The notes under the pieces: generated by a model
What the model was told of the DNA's origin: nothing
The model's database searches: none
Seen by the model: only the letters and a program-made list of their open reading frames with translations
Shown here: positions 15,552-24,151 of the stretch, piece by piece
Numbering within the stretch: position 1 is the stretch's first letter
Layout: each line of letters starts with the position of its first letter
Made by a program: the position numbers and the translations under genes
NCBI RefSeq assembly: GCF_018785315.1
Contig: NZ_WQPN01000016.1
Location: forward strand, 1 to 59,856
Direction: 5' to 3'
DNA: 59,856 bases
From: Clostridium sp. MCC353
Lineage (GTDB): Bacteria > Bacillota > Clostridia > Lachnospirales > Lachnospiraceae

Positions 15552-16718
15552 ATGATATATACAGTACCACATTATTATAACAAATTTCGCTGCACCGCGT
15601 CAGGCTGTGAGGATACCTGCTGCGCGGGATGGCAGATTATGATAGACGAAAAGACGCTGGAAAAGTACCGGAACATGAGAGGCGCATTTGGGAACCGGCT
15701 CCACAATTCCATCGATTGGAAGGAATCCAGCTTTAAACAGTACCGCAGAAGATGCGCTTTTTTGAATGAAGACAACTTATGCGATATCTATACAGAGGCG
15801 GGGCCTAAGATGCTCTGCCGGACCTGCCGCAATTATCCGAGACATATGGAAGAATTCGAGGGATGCCGGGAGATATCCCTGTCCCTGTCCTGTATGGAAG
15901 CGGCCAGGCTGATTCTGGGGTGTGAAGAACCGGTTCATTTTCTCACAAAAGAGGGGCCGGGGCAGGAAGAATACCCAGAGTTTGACTTTTTACTGTACAC
16001 AAAACTGACGGACGCCAGGGATGTGATGATCGCTTTGATGCAGAACCGGGCGATGAGATTTGAAACAAGGGCTGCGATGGTTTTAGCCCTGGCCCATGAT
16101 CTTCAGAGGAGGATCAGCAGGTCGGAATTGTTTTCTGTGGACAGCCTGCTCATGCGGTATCAGAGAGAAGGAGCCGGGGAGGCGTTCGAAAAGAAGCTTC
16201 AGGGGTATTTTATTGACGGGCAGAAACGGTATGGGATCATGAAACAGATGTTTCAGGTTCTGGATGAGCTGGAAGTGCTGAAACAGGACTGGCCGGCTTA
16301 CAAAAACAGGCTGGCCCGCAGTCTGTTTGCTGAGGGGCCGGAGGCATATGAGAGTGCCGGAAAGGCATTTGAAAGGGAACTCTCCATGGATGAGGGGTAT
16401 CTGGCGCAGTGGCAGCTCTGGGGTGAACAATTGATGGTGTATTTCATATTCACCTATTTCTGTGGCGCTGTATACGATGGCCGCCCATTTGCCAAAATAA
16501 AACTGGCGGCTGTCAGCACGCTGCTGATCCGGGAAATGGCCCGGGCATTCTGGCAGGAGAGCAAAAAACGTTTGGAACTCGAAGATATGGTGGAAATCGC
16601 CCACCGGTATTCCAAGGAAGTGGAACATTCGGACTTGAATCTGAAACGGCTGGAAGAGATATTTTTGGAAAAAGGCCGGTTTGATTTGGAAAAATTGCTC
16701 CGGGCGGTGATTTCATAG
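15552..16718 (+). CDS. FliB-like lysine-N-methylase family protein
   Basis: A 388-residue cysteine-rich protein of the FliB/YkgJ type. The N-terminal half carries a putative Fe-S or metal set: CTASGCEDTCCAGWQ near residue 15, then RCAFL, CDIYTEAGP, MLCRTCRNYPR and a further SLSCMEAA. In Salmonella, FliB methylates flagellin lysines. Many Clostridia carry this family in non-motile contexts, and no flagellar gene occurs in the window, so the real substrate is uncertain. The ATG has GGAG seven bases upstream, directly abutting a terminator. Confidence 0.85.
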   Translation: MIYTVPHYYNKFRCTASGCEDTCCAGWQIMIDEKTLEKYRNMRGAFGNRLHNSIDWKESSFKQYRRRCAFLNEDNLCDIYTEAGPKMLCRTCRNYPRHMEEFEGCREISLSLSCMEAARLILGCEEPVHFLTKEGPGQEEYPEFDFLLYTKLTDARDVMIALMQNRAMRFETRAAMVLALAHDLQRRISRSELFSVDSLLMRYQREGAGEAFEKKLQGYFIDGQKRYGIMKQMFQVLDELEVLKQDWPAYKNRLARSLFAEGPEAYESAGKAFERELSMDEGYLAQWQLWGEQLMVYFIFTYFCGAVYDGRPFAKIKLAAVSTLLIREMARAFWQESKKRLELEDMVEIAHRYSKEVEHSDLNLKRLEEIFLEKGRFDLEKLLRAVIS

Positions 16719-16768
16719 TTTCTTTTAAAAGATGAAGAAGGACAGCAGAGAAGTAAGAGGGATTAATT

Positions 16769-17314
16769 ATGAATGAAGAGAAGATGAACTGGAAAAAGGA
16801 AATATGGGAATGGATTAAGATAATACTGGCGGCGGCTGTCATCGCGTTTCTGGTCAATCATTTTTTGATCGCTAACAGCATAGTGCCTTCCGGTTCCATG
16901 GAGAATACGATTATGCCGGGAGACCGGATCATAGGATCCAGGCTGTCGTACCGGTTTGGAGAGCCGGAACGCGGTGATATCGTGATCTTTGACCATGAAA
17001 ATGGCCCTGCGGGAGAAGAAATCCATTATGTGAAGCGCATCATCGGCCTGCCCGGAGAAACTTTGGATATCAAGGATGGCCATGTGTATATCAATGGTTC
17101 GGACACACCTCTGGAGGAACCGTACCTGAAAGAGGATATGGATCCACTGGAAAATCTGCATTTTGAAATACCGGAAGGCTGTTATTTTATGATGGGAGAC
17201 AACCGGAACCTTTCCGCCGACGCAAGGGGCTGGGCGGATCCTTATGTGCCTGAGAGTAAAATTATCGCGAAAGTACAGTTCCGCTATTTCCCTAAGCCTG
17301 GAAGGGTGAAATAA
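16769..17314 (+). CDS. lepB: Signal peptidase I
   Basis: A 181-residue type I signal peptidase, short Gram-positive form with one N-terminal TM helix (about residues 13-36). The catalytic Ser43 is in PSGSMENT and the general-base Lys89 in HYVKRIIGLPGE. The box D motif GDNRNLSADARGW is near the C terminus. It cleaves signal peptides from exported proteins on the outer face of the membrane. GAGGG lies before the ATG. It stands alone between fliB-like and xre genes; genomes of this group usually hold several such paralogues. Confidence 0.95.
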   Translation: MNEEKMNWKKEIWEWIKIILAAAVIAFLVNHFLIANSIVPSGSMENTIMPGDRIIGSRLSYRFGEPERGDIVIFDHENGPAGEEIHYVKRIIGLPGETLDIKDGHVYINGSDTPLEEPYLKEDMDPLENLHFEIPEGCYFMMGDNRNLSADARGWADPYVPESKIIAKVQFRYFPKPGRVK

Positions 17315-17357
17315 CCCTTTTGCAACCAATAGTTGCCACGGGGTTGGTAGACGGATG

Positions 17358-17390
17358 ACCGTCCCTATGCTACTTTAGTATAGGGACGGT
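17358..17390. terminator. Hairpin between lepB and the XRE gene
   Basis: A perfect 11-base stem, ACCGTCCCTAT with ATAGGGACGGT, around an 11-base loop. It is followed by TTAAG rather than a T run, so it may be a weak terminator or a regulatory hairpin in the leader of the XRE gene. Confidence 0.5.
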
Positions 17391-17409
17391 TTAAGTTGGA
17401 GGTGAGACT

Positions 17410-17865
17410 ATGTCATTGGGTACGCAGATTCAGATTTACAGAAAGAGAGCACATCTGTCCCAGGAACAATTAGCGGAACAACTGGGCGTGAGCCGCCAGG
17501 CTGTGACCAAATGGGAAAACGGCCAATCCTCTCCCAGCACGAAAAACCTGGCCCAATTGGCCGGGATTCTGGGTGTCAGCTTAGATGAGCTGGCAGGGAT
17601 GACGGCAGAAGCTGGCATGGAGACAGAGGAGGCAGCGGAGGCAGCGGTGAGTGAATCACAGGCGCCTGGAAAGAAGAGCTCTGTCCGACGGATTTTTATT
17701 GGGATTCTGGTGGTTTTAGTGGCCGGGCTTTTTCTGTGCTTTTTAGTAGGAGGACAGCTTATGGCGGATTTTGCCATTACGGTTATCAATTTGCTGCTGC
17801 TGGGGGGATTTGTATATGTGCTGGTTTTGGCTGTTAAGGCGTTGAAACGGATTGGCGGGGGATGA
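17410..17865 (+). CDS. XRE-family regulator with C-terminal membrane helices
   Basis: A 151-residue protein with an N-terminal helix-turn-helix (LSQEQLAEQLGVSRQAVTKW, then NGQSSPSTKNLAQLAGILGVSLDEL), an acidic Ala/Glu-rich linker and two hydrophobic helices at about 92-112 and 118-140. This membrane-anchored XRE design is common in Clostridia, and the targets are usually unknown. GGAGG precedes the ATG. No partner gene is adjacent in the same direction; the next gene is 305 bases away in a separate locus. Confidence 0.88.
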   Translation: MSLGTQIQIYRKRAHLSQEQLAEQLGVSRQAVTKWENGQSSPSTKNLAQLAGILGVSLDELAGMTAEAGMETEEAAEAAVSESQAPGKKSSVRRIFIGILVVLVAGLFLCFLVGGQLMADFAITVINLLLLGGFVYVLVLAVKALKRIGGG

Positions 17866-17936
17866 AAGCCCTGTTTCCATGGTTTTAGTCCATCGTTCCG
17901 GCCGGGATTGTTCCGGCGTGAGTTACAAACTTTTAT

Positions 17937-17965
17937 AAGGGGCTGTCGGGAGACGGCCCCTTTCA
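17937..17965 (+). terminator. Rho-independent terminator after the XRE gene
   Basis: Stem AAGGGGCTGTC/GACGGCCCCTT with one G-U pair, followed after a few bases by an AT-rich tract. The remaining roughly 200 bases up to the YesM-like kinase are AT-rich, and I see no convincing promoter or gene in them. Confidence 0.65.
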
Positions 17966-18170
17966 TATATTTTTAATTTAAGAACTAAAAAACTATTTAA
18001 TACCTTGCAATCATCAGTTGCCTCAGATAATATATTCTATATCAGGTCATAACCACATTTTCTATTTTCATGTCTGCCTGATGCCATTTTCACCCCACAA
18101 TAACCGAACAGCAGAAAAGATTTTAAAGTCTTAGCTGTTACATAGTCTGTTCACAAAAAGGAATATTATC

Positions 18171-19922
18171 ATGCGGAAGAATAAGAGATATTCAATAAGA
18201 ACCAGGTTGATGACTGCAATGATGACAATAACCATTGTCTCGGCCCTTATAATTTGTCTGATGAGTTATTTGATTGCTTCAAGTATTATTATTCATAATG
18301 CAAAAGTTTCAAGCAGCAATATATGCAAGCAGCTGGCTGATAATATAAGCAGGGAATTAGAAGATATATCTGAGCGGCAGTTTAATGCCATGTGGAATTA
18401 TAATGTGGGAAATGAATTAGTGGAAATGGGGGATAAGGTCTCTCTGTCACACCAAATGACATCATACCTGGAATATTATATTACGAATCCATATGTGTCT
18501 TCCAGTATTTTATATACAAAGGAAGGCGATGTTTTTGAACCAAGCCGTTTTCTGCAGAATAAAGAACAGGGAGAGCGGCTGGCCGCCGCTTTTGAAAGGA
18601 TCAGCTATGGAGATGAAAAAAGGGGCAGTAAATGGTATGCCAGTGATGAGAATGCTTTGATATTACAACAAGCTGTCGTAGCAGCGGATTGGCAGTATAA
18701 AATTGTCGGTACCCAGATTACAGAAATTAATTTAGATCAACTGATAGAAGACTGCCTGGGAGACGATTACCGGGAAGGCCAAACCGTGGTGTTATGCGAC
18801 CAGAATGGAGTTGTGTGCTCGGAATCAATGAGACCACAGTCTGAGATTATAGAAATTTTTTCTGAACAGCAGGGAGAAAAGGAAGAGGAACTGATTTATG
18901 AGGATAATAAGTATTTGGTTTATTCCAATTCTTTGAAGAACTTGGGAATTGATCTGTATTATATTTTGAAAGAAGAGGATATCCTTACCGATATCGGGAA
19001 ACTTGGGAAGACCATAGCTTTAATCTGTGCAGCTACGATTTTGGCTGCATCCCTTACCATAGGTTATTTGACCAAGTCCATGACAAAAAATATAAATAAA
19101 TTGATAGCGCATATAAAAGATTTTAATATTGACCGGTATAAAAAAATAGAAATACCAAAAGAACAGGATGAGATTTCTGATATTATGGTTGAATTTAATA
19201 AAATGTCCCAAAAGATACAAAGTTTAATAGAGGTCAATTATAACAGTCAGATAAAACAGCGGGAATTGGAAGTCAAGGCGATTCAATTTGAATATAATGC
19301 GCTTCAATCGTACATAAATCCTCATTTTTTATATAACACATTGGAAACGATCAGCAGTATGGCTAAATTGCAGGGCGAGAGAGAGATCAGTGATGCGACT
19401 TGTCTGCTGGGGGATCTTTTACGTGAAGGGATTCGTCCGGAAGAAACTATGTTTTCGTTGGAAGAAGAGATTTCATATATCAAAAAATATTTGGAAATAC
19501 AAAAACTTAATATGGGGGAGCGGCTGACAATTATATTCGATATTGCTCCGGAATTGTATTCAGCTAAAGTGCCTAAACTGATTTTACAGCCGATTGTTGA
19601 AAATGCGATAATGCATGGTTTAGAAGACATAATCGGCTGCGGAGTGATTAAAATAAGGGCAGAAAAGCTAAATGGAGATATCAGAATAACCATTAGTGAT
19701 AATGGAAAAGGAATTCCACAGGAAAAACTGGAAGAAATTAATGACGGAGATATTGAAAAAACTGAAAATATAATGGAAAACGGTAAAGCATCCCATATCC
19801 ATATAGGAATAAAAAGTGTGCAGAAAAGAATTCAAATATTATATGGTAAAGAGTATGGCGTAAAAGTAGTGAGCGGAAATAAGGGGACAAAAGTAGACAT
19901 TACTATTCCTTTTAAAGAATAG
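18171..19922 (+). CDS. YesM-like sensor histidine kinase
   Basis: A 583-residue kinase with TM1 (about 13-38), a large extracellular dCache-type sensor, TM2 (about 280-300), a HAMP region, the His_kinase motif SYINPHFLYNTLETI with His385 and an HATPase domain (IVENAIMHG, DNGKGIP, GIKSVQKRI). This is the YesM class, which controls uptake and use of plant or host glycans. It overlaps nothing and is followed after 15 bases by its AraC-type partner. The pair heads a sugar ABC/glycosidase operon, so it probably senses that substrate outside the cell. Confidence 0.95.
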   Translation: MRKNKRYSIRTRLMTAMMTITIVSALIICLMSYLIASSIIIHNAKVSSSNICKQLADNISRELEDISERQFNAMWNYNVGNELVEMGDKVSLSHQMTSYLEYYITNPYVSSSILYTKEGDVFEPSRFLQNKEQGERLAAAFERISYGDEKRGSKWYASDENALILQQAVVAADWQYKIVGTQITEINLDQLIEDCLGDDYREGQTVVLCDQNGVVCSESMRPQSEIIEIFSEQQGEKEEELIYEDNKYLVYSNSLKNLGIDLYYILKEEDILTDIGKLGKTIALICAATILAASLTIGYLTKSMTKNINKLIAHIKDFNIDRYKKIEIPKEQDEISDIMVEFNKMSQKIQSLIEVNYNSQIKQRELEVKAIQFEYNALQSYINPHFLYNTLETISSMAKLQGEREISDATCLLGDLLREGIRPEETMFSLEEEISYIKKYLEIQKLNMGERLTIIFDIAPELYSAKVPKLILQPIVENAIMHGLEDIIGCGVIKIRAEKLNGDIRITISDNGKGIPQEKLEEINDGDIEKTENIMENGKASHIHIGIKSVQKRIQILYGKEYGVKVVSGNKGTKVDITIPFKE

Positions 19923-19937
19923 GAGGATGGTTAAAGT

Positions 19938-20861
19938 ATGTTTAAAGTTATAATTATAGACGATAATCTGATGCTGAGACGGTCACTGGCATTAATCAAT
20001 TGGGAGATGCTAAACTGTACTTTAGCGGGAAGCGCCGGCAATGGAGTTGACGGTCTTGCCTTGTTTCAAGCTGTCAGGCCGGAAATTGTTATATCTGATA
20101 TACGTATGCCGGGATTGACAGGCATTGAATTAATTGAAAAAATCCGTCAAACAAATAAAAACTGCAAAGTTATCTTTATAACCGGGTATTCCGAGTTTGA
20201 ATATGCCAGACAGGCATTAAGGTTTGGAGCCTTTGATTTTTTACTAAAACCTATCCGGGACGATGAGCTATGCCAGGTTGTTAAAAATGCGGCTGACGCA
20301 TTGGGCCCTAAGGAAGAAGAGACTGCATTTCTTCCGGAAGAAGCCGATGAACTGACGCACTTAAAAGCGCTGGCATTAGAAATTTGTCTGATCATTGAAA
20401 AAAGCCTGTCGGACCAGATTGATAAACGGGAGAAGGTTGTAGAGGATCTCAATAAATGCAGAAACCGCGGTGAAATTACAGATTTTATGGATGTATATCT
20501 AAAAAAATTAAAACAAAGTGATTGGAAAGCGAATTTTAGTCCGGTGACAGAAGGCGTCATTGAATTTATTAAAGAACAATATGGTATGGACGTGACGCTG
20601 ACCAGCACTGCTAAGAGATTCTATTTGAATCCCAGTTATCTTAGCCGCCTTCTGAAAAAAGAGACGAATCAGAATTTTACAGAACTGCTTACAAATACCC
20701 GCATTGAACAATCGAAAAAGCTGCTTCGTGATCCTAAGAATAAAATCGCTGATGTGGCCAGAATGGTAGGGTTCAATGAATATACTTATTTTTCACAGGT
20801 TTTTAAGCGAATTACCGGAACGACGCCGAGAGAATATCAAAATATGTATCATAATGAATAA
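19938..20861 (+). CDS. YesN-like response regulator (receiver plus AraC HTH)
   Basis: A 307-residue regulator with a receiver domain (Asp54 in IVISDIRMPG, Lys in FLLKPI), a short linker and a C-terminal AraC double helix-turn-helix (FYLNPSYLSRLLKKETNQNF, then KIADVARMVGFNEYTYFSQVFKRITGTTPREY). It is shorter than many YesN proteins of 500 or more residues. GGAGG precedes the start. It very likely activates the transport and hydrolase operon beginning 145 bases downstream. Confidence 0.95.
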   Translation: MFKVIIIDDNLMLRRSLALINWEMLNCTLAGSAGNGVDGLALFQAVRPEIVISDIRMPGLTGIELIEKIRQTNKNCKVIFITGYSEFEYARQALRFGAFDFLLKPIRDDELCQVVKNAADALGPKEEETAFLPEEADELTHLKALALEICLIIEKSLSDQIDKREKVVEDLNKCRNRGEITDFMDVYLKKLKQSDWKANFSPVTEGVIEFIKEQYGMDVTLTSTAKRFYLNPSYLSRLLKKETNQNFTELLTNTRIEQSKKLLRDPKNKIADVARMVGFNEYTYFSQVFKRITGTTPREYQNMYHNE

Positions 20862-20894
20862 AAAAAAGAGATTAAAACTTTGTAAATATAATTT

Positions 20895-20924
20895 TTGCAC
20901 AAAAAAAGTCAATAAATTTAATAT
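20895..20924 (+). promoter_or_regulatory. Candidate promoter of the ABC/UROD operon
   Basis: TTGCAC and TAATAT are separated by 18 bases in a very AT-rich gap after the regulator gene. It is placed correctly to start the transcript for the solute-binding protein. No AraC-site pair stands out by eye. Confidence 0.45.
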
Positions 20925-21005
20925 ATAGTAAAAAAAATCCTATAAAAAGACAATGCATTTTTTTATCATTAAGATATCAAATATGTGAAGCGGAGGTAAG
21001 GTTGA

Positions 21006-22331
21006 ATGAAAAAGAGATGGAAGAAAATCATGTGTTGTCTTACTCTGGCTGCCTTGTGTGCCGGCTGCAGTCCAAAAGGACAGGCCAAAGCGCCTGCGAA
21101 GGACGAAGCTGTTAAACAGGAGAGCCAGTTGGAGGGGAAAGAAAAGAAAAAAGTCACTTTGCAGTTTGTCCATTTGATGAACTCTCCCTACTATGAAAGT
21201 ATGGTCAGGCTTACGGATCATTACTCTGAACTGCACCCGGAAATCACCTTTGAGCAGGAAGTATTGAAAGCGGATGCGAGATATACGGTGCTGAAAAGCA
21301 GGATCGCGTCAGGGGAAACTCCGGATCTGTTTATGAGTGTGGAAAGCGGGCCTTCCATGGGACAATGGGCAGATGCGGCTCTTGATTTGAGCGGTGAGCC
21401 TTGGTGGGATAAAATCGATGAGAATGTAATTCCTATGATTACATATGATGGAAAACGGATTGCCCTGCCTTTTAATTCGAATGTATGGGGGCTTTTATAT
21501 AATAAAGATGTTTTTGAAGCTGCCGGTATTACAGAACATCCGGAAACATTGTCAGAATTAAAAGCAGTCTGTGAACAGTTAAAGAAGGCAGGATATACTC
21601 CGTTTGGAGCCGGTTTTAAAGATGCATGGGTTGGGCAGCAGTTACTGCATCATCCATTTGGCAATGATATTGGATCATATGAAGAGATACAGGCCAGATT
21701 TGAGCAGTATACAAATAAAGAGGCCAAGGTATCCGATGATACATGGCTGGGTAAAATTCTGGATTTAATTGAAATTGTAAAAGATAACTGCCAGCAGAAT
21801 CCATTTAACTCAGATTCTACGATGCAGTATCAGATGCTGGCTGACGGTGAAGTAGGCATGATCGTGCAGGGAGACTGGGCAGAACCGGCTGCCAGGCTGA
21901 TAAATCCGGATACCAATATTGGTATTATGTATCTGCCGCTGTCGGAAGACCCTGCGGATGCTAAAATTTATACACAATATGCGGCCAGAACTATATTTGT
22001 AGGTAAGGATACCGGGAATGAGGAGGAGGCTCTGGAATTTGTGAACTGGCTCGTAACGGATGATTGGGTTAAAGAGTGGTATAATACAGATTTTCTCTGT
22101 ATTGCGCCTATTGAAGGCGTTGCTCCCGCTGATCCCAGCATTCAGATTCTGGAAGATGGTTTGAAACTGATGGAGAATAAAGAACGTATTGCTCCATGGG
22201 GAAAGAGCCTGGCTCCCGCGGAACTGTTTGCTAAATTTCCTTCAATACAGGATGATTTTATCTTAGGCAATAAAACTAAGGATGAAGTAATTGAAACGAT
22301 AAGCCAGGAATGGGAAAATTTCGCCCAGTAA
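21006..22331 (+). CDS. ABC sugar-binding lipoprotein (family 1 SBP)
   Basis: A 441-residue extracellular solute-binding protein. The N terminus is a lipoprotein signal with lipobox LCAGC (lipidated Cys21), followed by a charged Ala/Lys/Glu linker. Typical type-I carbohydrate SBP features include PDLFMSVESG, GLLYNKDVFEAAGI and the GEVGMIVQGDWA segment. It would capture an oligosaccharide or glycoside for the two permeases downstream. A perfect hairpin with a T run follows the gene, so it is probably made in excess over the permeases. Confidence 0.93.
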   Translation: MKKRWKKIMCCLTLAALCAGCSPKGQAKAPAKDEAVKQESQLEGKEKKKVTLQFVHLMNSPYYESMVRLTDHYSELHPEITFEQEVLKADARYTVLKSRIASGETPDLFMSVESGPSMGQWADAALDLSGEPWWDKIDENVIPMITYDGKRIALPFNSNVWGLLYNKDVFEAAGITEHPETLSELKAVCEQLKKAGYTPFGAGFKDAWVGQQLLHHPFGNDIGSYEEIQARFEQYTNKEAKVSDDTWLGKILDLIEIVKDNCQQNPFNSDSTMQYQMLADGEVGMIVQGDWAEPAARLINPDTNIGIMYLPLSEDPADAKIYTQYAARTIFVGKDTGNEEEALEFVNWLVTDDWVKEWYNTDFLCIAPIEGVAPADPSIQILEDGLKLMENKERIAPWGKSLAPAELFAKFPSIQDDFILGNKTKDEVIETISQEWENFAQ

Positions 22332-22343
22332 CATGAAAATTGA

Positions 22344-22370
22344 GGGAAGGCGAATTCGCCTTCCCTTTTT
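22344..22370 (+). terminator. Intra-operon terminator/attenuator after the SBP gene
   Basis: A perfect 22-base palindrome, arms GGGAAGGCGAA and TTCGCCTTCCC, is followed by five T residues. It lies between the binding-protein gene and its permeases. Partial termination or 3'-end stabilisation here would raise SBP mRNA relative to permease mRNA, a known design in sugar ABC operons. Confidence 0.85.
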
Positions 22371-22390
22371 GTACCCTTTTTTAGAGAGGA

Positions 22391-23290
22391 ATGAAGGAAA
22401 ATATGAGGATACAGAAAAAAAATATACGACAGAATCTGGAACTATTACTGTTTTCCCTTCCGGCAATCGTGTTTGTGTTTATTTTTGTTCACCTGCCTTT
22501 ATGGAATGGTATCAGCTATTCTTTATATGATTGGGACGGTGTCTCCAATCATCCGGTTTTTGTTGGGCTGCGTAACTTTGTTGATTTGTTTCACGATTCA
22601 TTTTTCAGAGGAGCCTTTGGCTATACATTAATTTACACGTTTACTAATATCATTTTTATCAATATAATTGCAGTTTTCTTAGCGGAGCTGCTGAGTTCCA
22701 AAGACTTAAAAGTTGGCGGCATCATGCGTACTGTCTTTTTCGCGCCCAATGTGATTTCGCTGGTGGTTACGGCTATGATCTGGATGTTTATATTTTCAAC
22801 CGCCACAGCCGGTTTAGCTAAAACTACAGGATGGAATTTTATTAATATTGATTGGTTTGGTAATACCTTTCATGCAAGGCTGGTTTTATTTATTGTAACA
22901 GCCTGGGTAACATCAGGATATCTGATGATTATTTATGTGGCGGGAATTAATGCAATAGACCAGTCCCTGCTGGAAGCCGCATCCATAGATGGCTGCAGCC
23001 GCCTGAACTTGTTTTTCAGGATAAAACTTCCGCTTTTGATGCCGTCTGTTGTGATCTGTGTTTTTTGGATCACGCTGTATTCCCTGAAGAGCTTTGATCT
23101 TCCTTATGTTCTGACAGGAGGAGGACCTTCCAGTACCACGGAAACTTTAGCCATGAATATGTATTCTACTGCTTATCAGTATTCCAGATACGGTTATGCC
23201 TGCGCGAAAGGAATTGTGCTGTTTCTCATCATTTTTGTAATTACGATGCTGGAACTGCTGGTTTTGAAGAAAAAAGAAGTGGAGCATTAA
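22391..23290 (+). CDS. Sugar ABC transporter permease 1 (MalF-like)
   Basis: A 299-residue permease with six membrane helices. The EAA loop reads SLLEAASIDGCSRLNLFFRIKLP, matching the MalF/MsmF class, and LPYVLTGGGPSSTTETL is typical of the last helix pair. The exact start is uncertain: a second ATG four codons on also has a plausible ribosome binding site. No ATP-binding subunit is encoded in this locus, so a shared MsmK-like ATPase elsewhere is expected. Confidence 0.93.
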   Translation: MKENMRIQKKNIRQNLELLLFSLPAIVFVFIFVHLPLWNGISYSLYDWDGVSNHPVFVGLRNFVDLFHDSFFRGAFGYTLIYTFTNIIFINIIAVFLAELLSSKDLKVGGIMRTVFFAPNVISLVVTAMIWMFIFSTATAGLAKTTGWNFINIDWFGNTFHARLVLFIVTAWVTSGYLMIIYVAGINAIDQSLLEAASIDGCSRLNLFFRIKLPLLMPSVVICVFWITLYSLKSFDLPYVLTGGGPSSTTETLAMNMYSTAYQYSRYGYACAKGIVLFLIIFVITMLELLVLKKKEVEH

Positions 23291-23312
23291 GGGTACCATT
23301 GAGGAGGTAAAG

Positions 23313-24140
23313 ATGAGAAAAAACAAAAAATATCAAATTGTATTGGAGACGGCCATTGTTTTACTTGGCATCATATTTATTGCTCCGGTTATTTTGGTTT
23401 TTATAAACTCTGTTAAAAGCTATGGGGATATCTATAAAACGCCATTTAATCTTCCGTCTGAATGGCATTTCGAAAATTATGTAAAAGTGTTTAAGGGAAT
23501 GAATTACATGGTTAAATTCAGAAATTCTATGATTACCACATTAACGCCGCTCCCTTTTATTCTGATCTTTGGTTCTATGGCAGCATATAAAATGGTACGT
23601 GTAAAAACGAGGCTGTCAGCGGTTTTGTTTTATCTGATGATTTCGACTATGTTGATACCCATCAGTGTTATTATGGTTCCATTAATGACTCAAATGAGCT
23701 CGGTTGGTTTAACGGATTCATTGATAGGGATGATCCTCATTTATATCGGTTATCAGACACCTTTTACCATTTTCCTTTACCATGGCTTTATTAAAAATGT
23801 TCCGGTATCCATTGAGGAAGCTGCCAGAATTGACGGCTGTAATAGTTTTCAGATTTTTTTCAGAGTTGTATTTCCAATGCTGAAACCTATCACCTCTACC
23901 ATAATTGTTTTGCTGGCGCTCAATTTTTGGAATGATTTTTTTCTTCCAATGCTCATGATACACAGCGGGAAAAAGCGTACCCTGCCGTTAGAGGCGTTCC
24001 GGTATATTGGAGAATCGATGAAAGACTGGCCTATGCTGCTTCCAGCCGCCATTCTTTTATCATTACCGATTTTTGTGTTTTTCTTTATTTTCCAAAGATT
24101 TATTTTGGATGGAATCAGTCAGGGCGCAGTTAAAGGATGA
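23313..24140 (+). CDS. Sugar ABC transporter permease 2 (MalG-like)
   Basis: A 275-residue permease with six membrane helices and the EAA loop SIEEAARIDGCNSFQIFFRVVFP, the MalG/MsmG type. GGAGG precedes the ATG. With the preceding permease and the lipoprotein it forms a carbohydrate importer of the CUT1 family. The glycosidase gene starts 12 bases after it, so imported substrate is passed to cytoplasmic enzymes. Confidence 0.93.
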   Translation: MRKNKKYQIVLETAIVLLGIIFIAPVILVFINSVKSYGDIYKTPFNLPSEWHFENYVKVFKGMNYMVKFRNSMITTLTPLPFILIFGSMAAYKMVRVKTRLSAVLFYLMISTMLIPISVIMVPLMTQMSSVGLTDSLIGMILIYIGYQTPFTIFLYHGFIKNVPVSIEEAARIDGCNSFQIFFRVVFPMLKPITSTIIVLLALNFWNDFFLPMLMIHSGKKRTLPLEAFRYIGESMKDWPMLLPAAILLSLPIFVFFFIFQRFILDGISQGAVKG

Positions 24141-24151
24141 GGAGAGAATGT

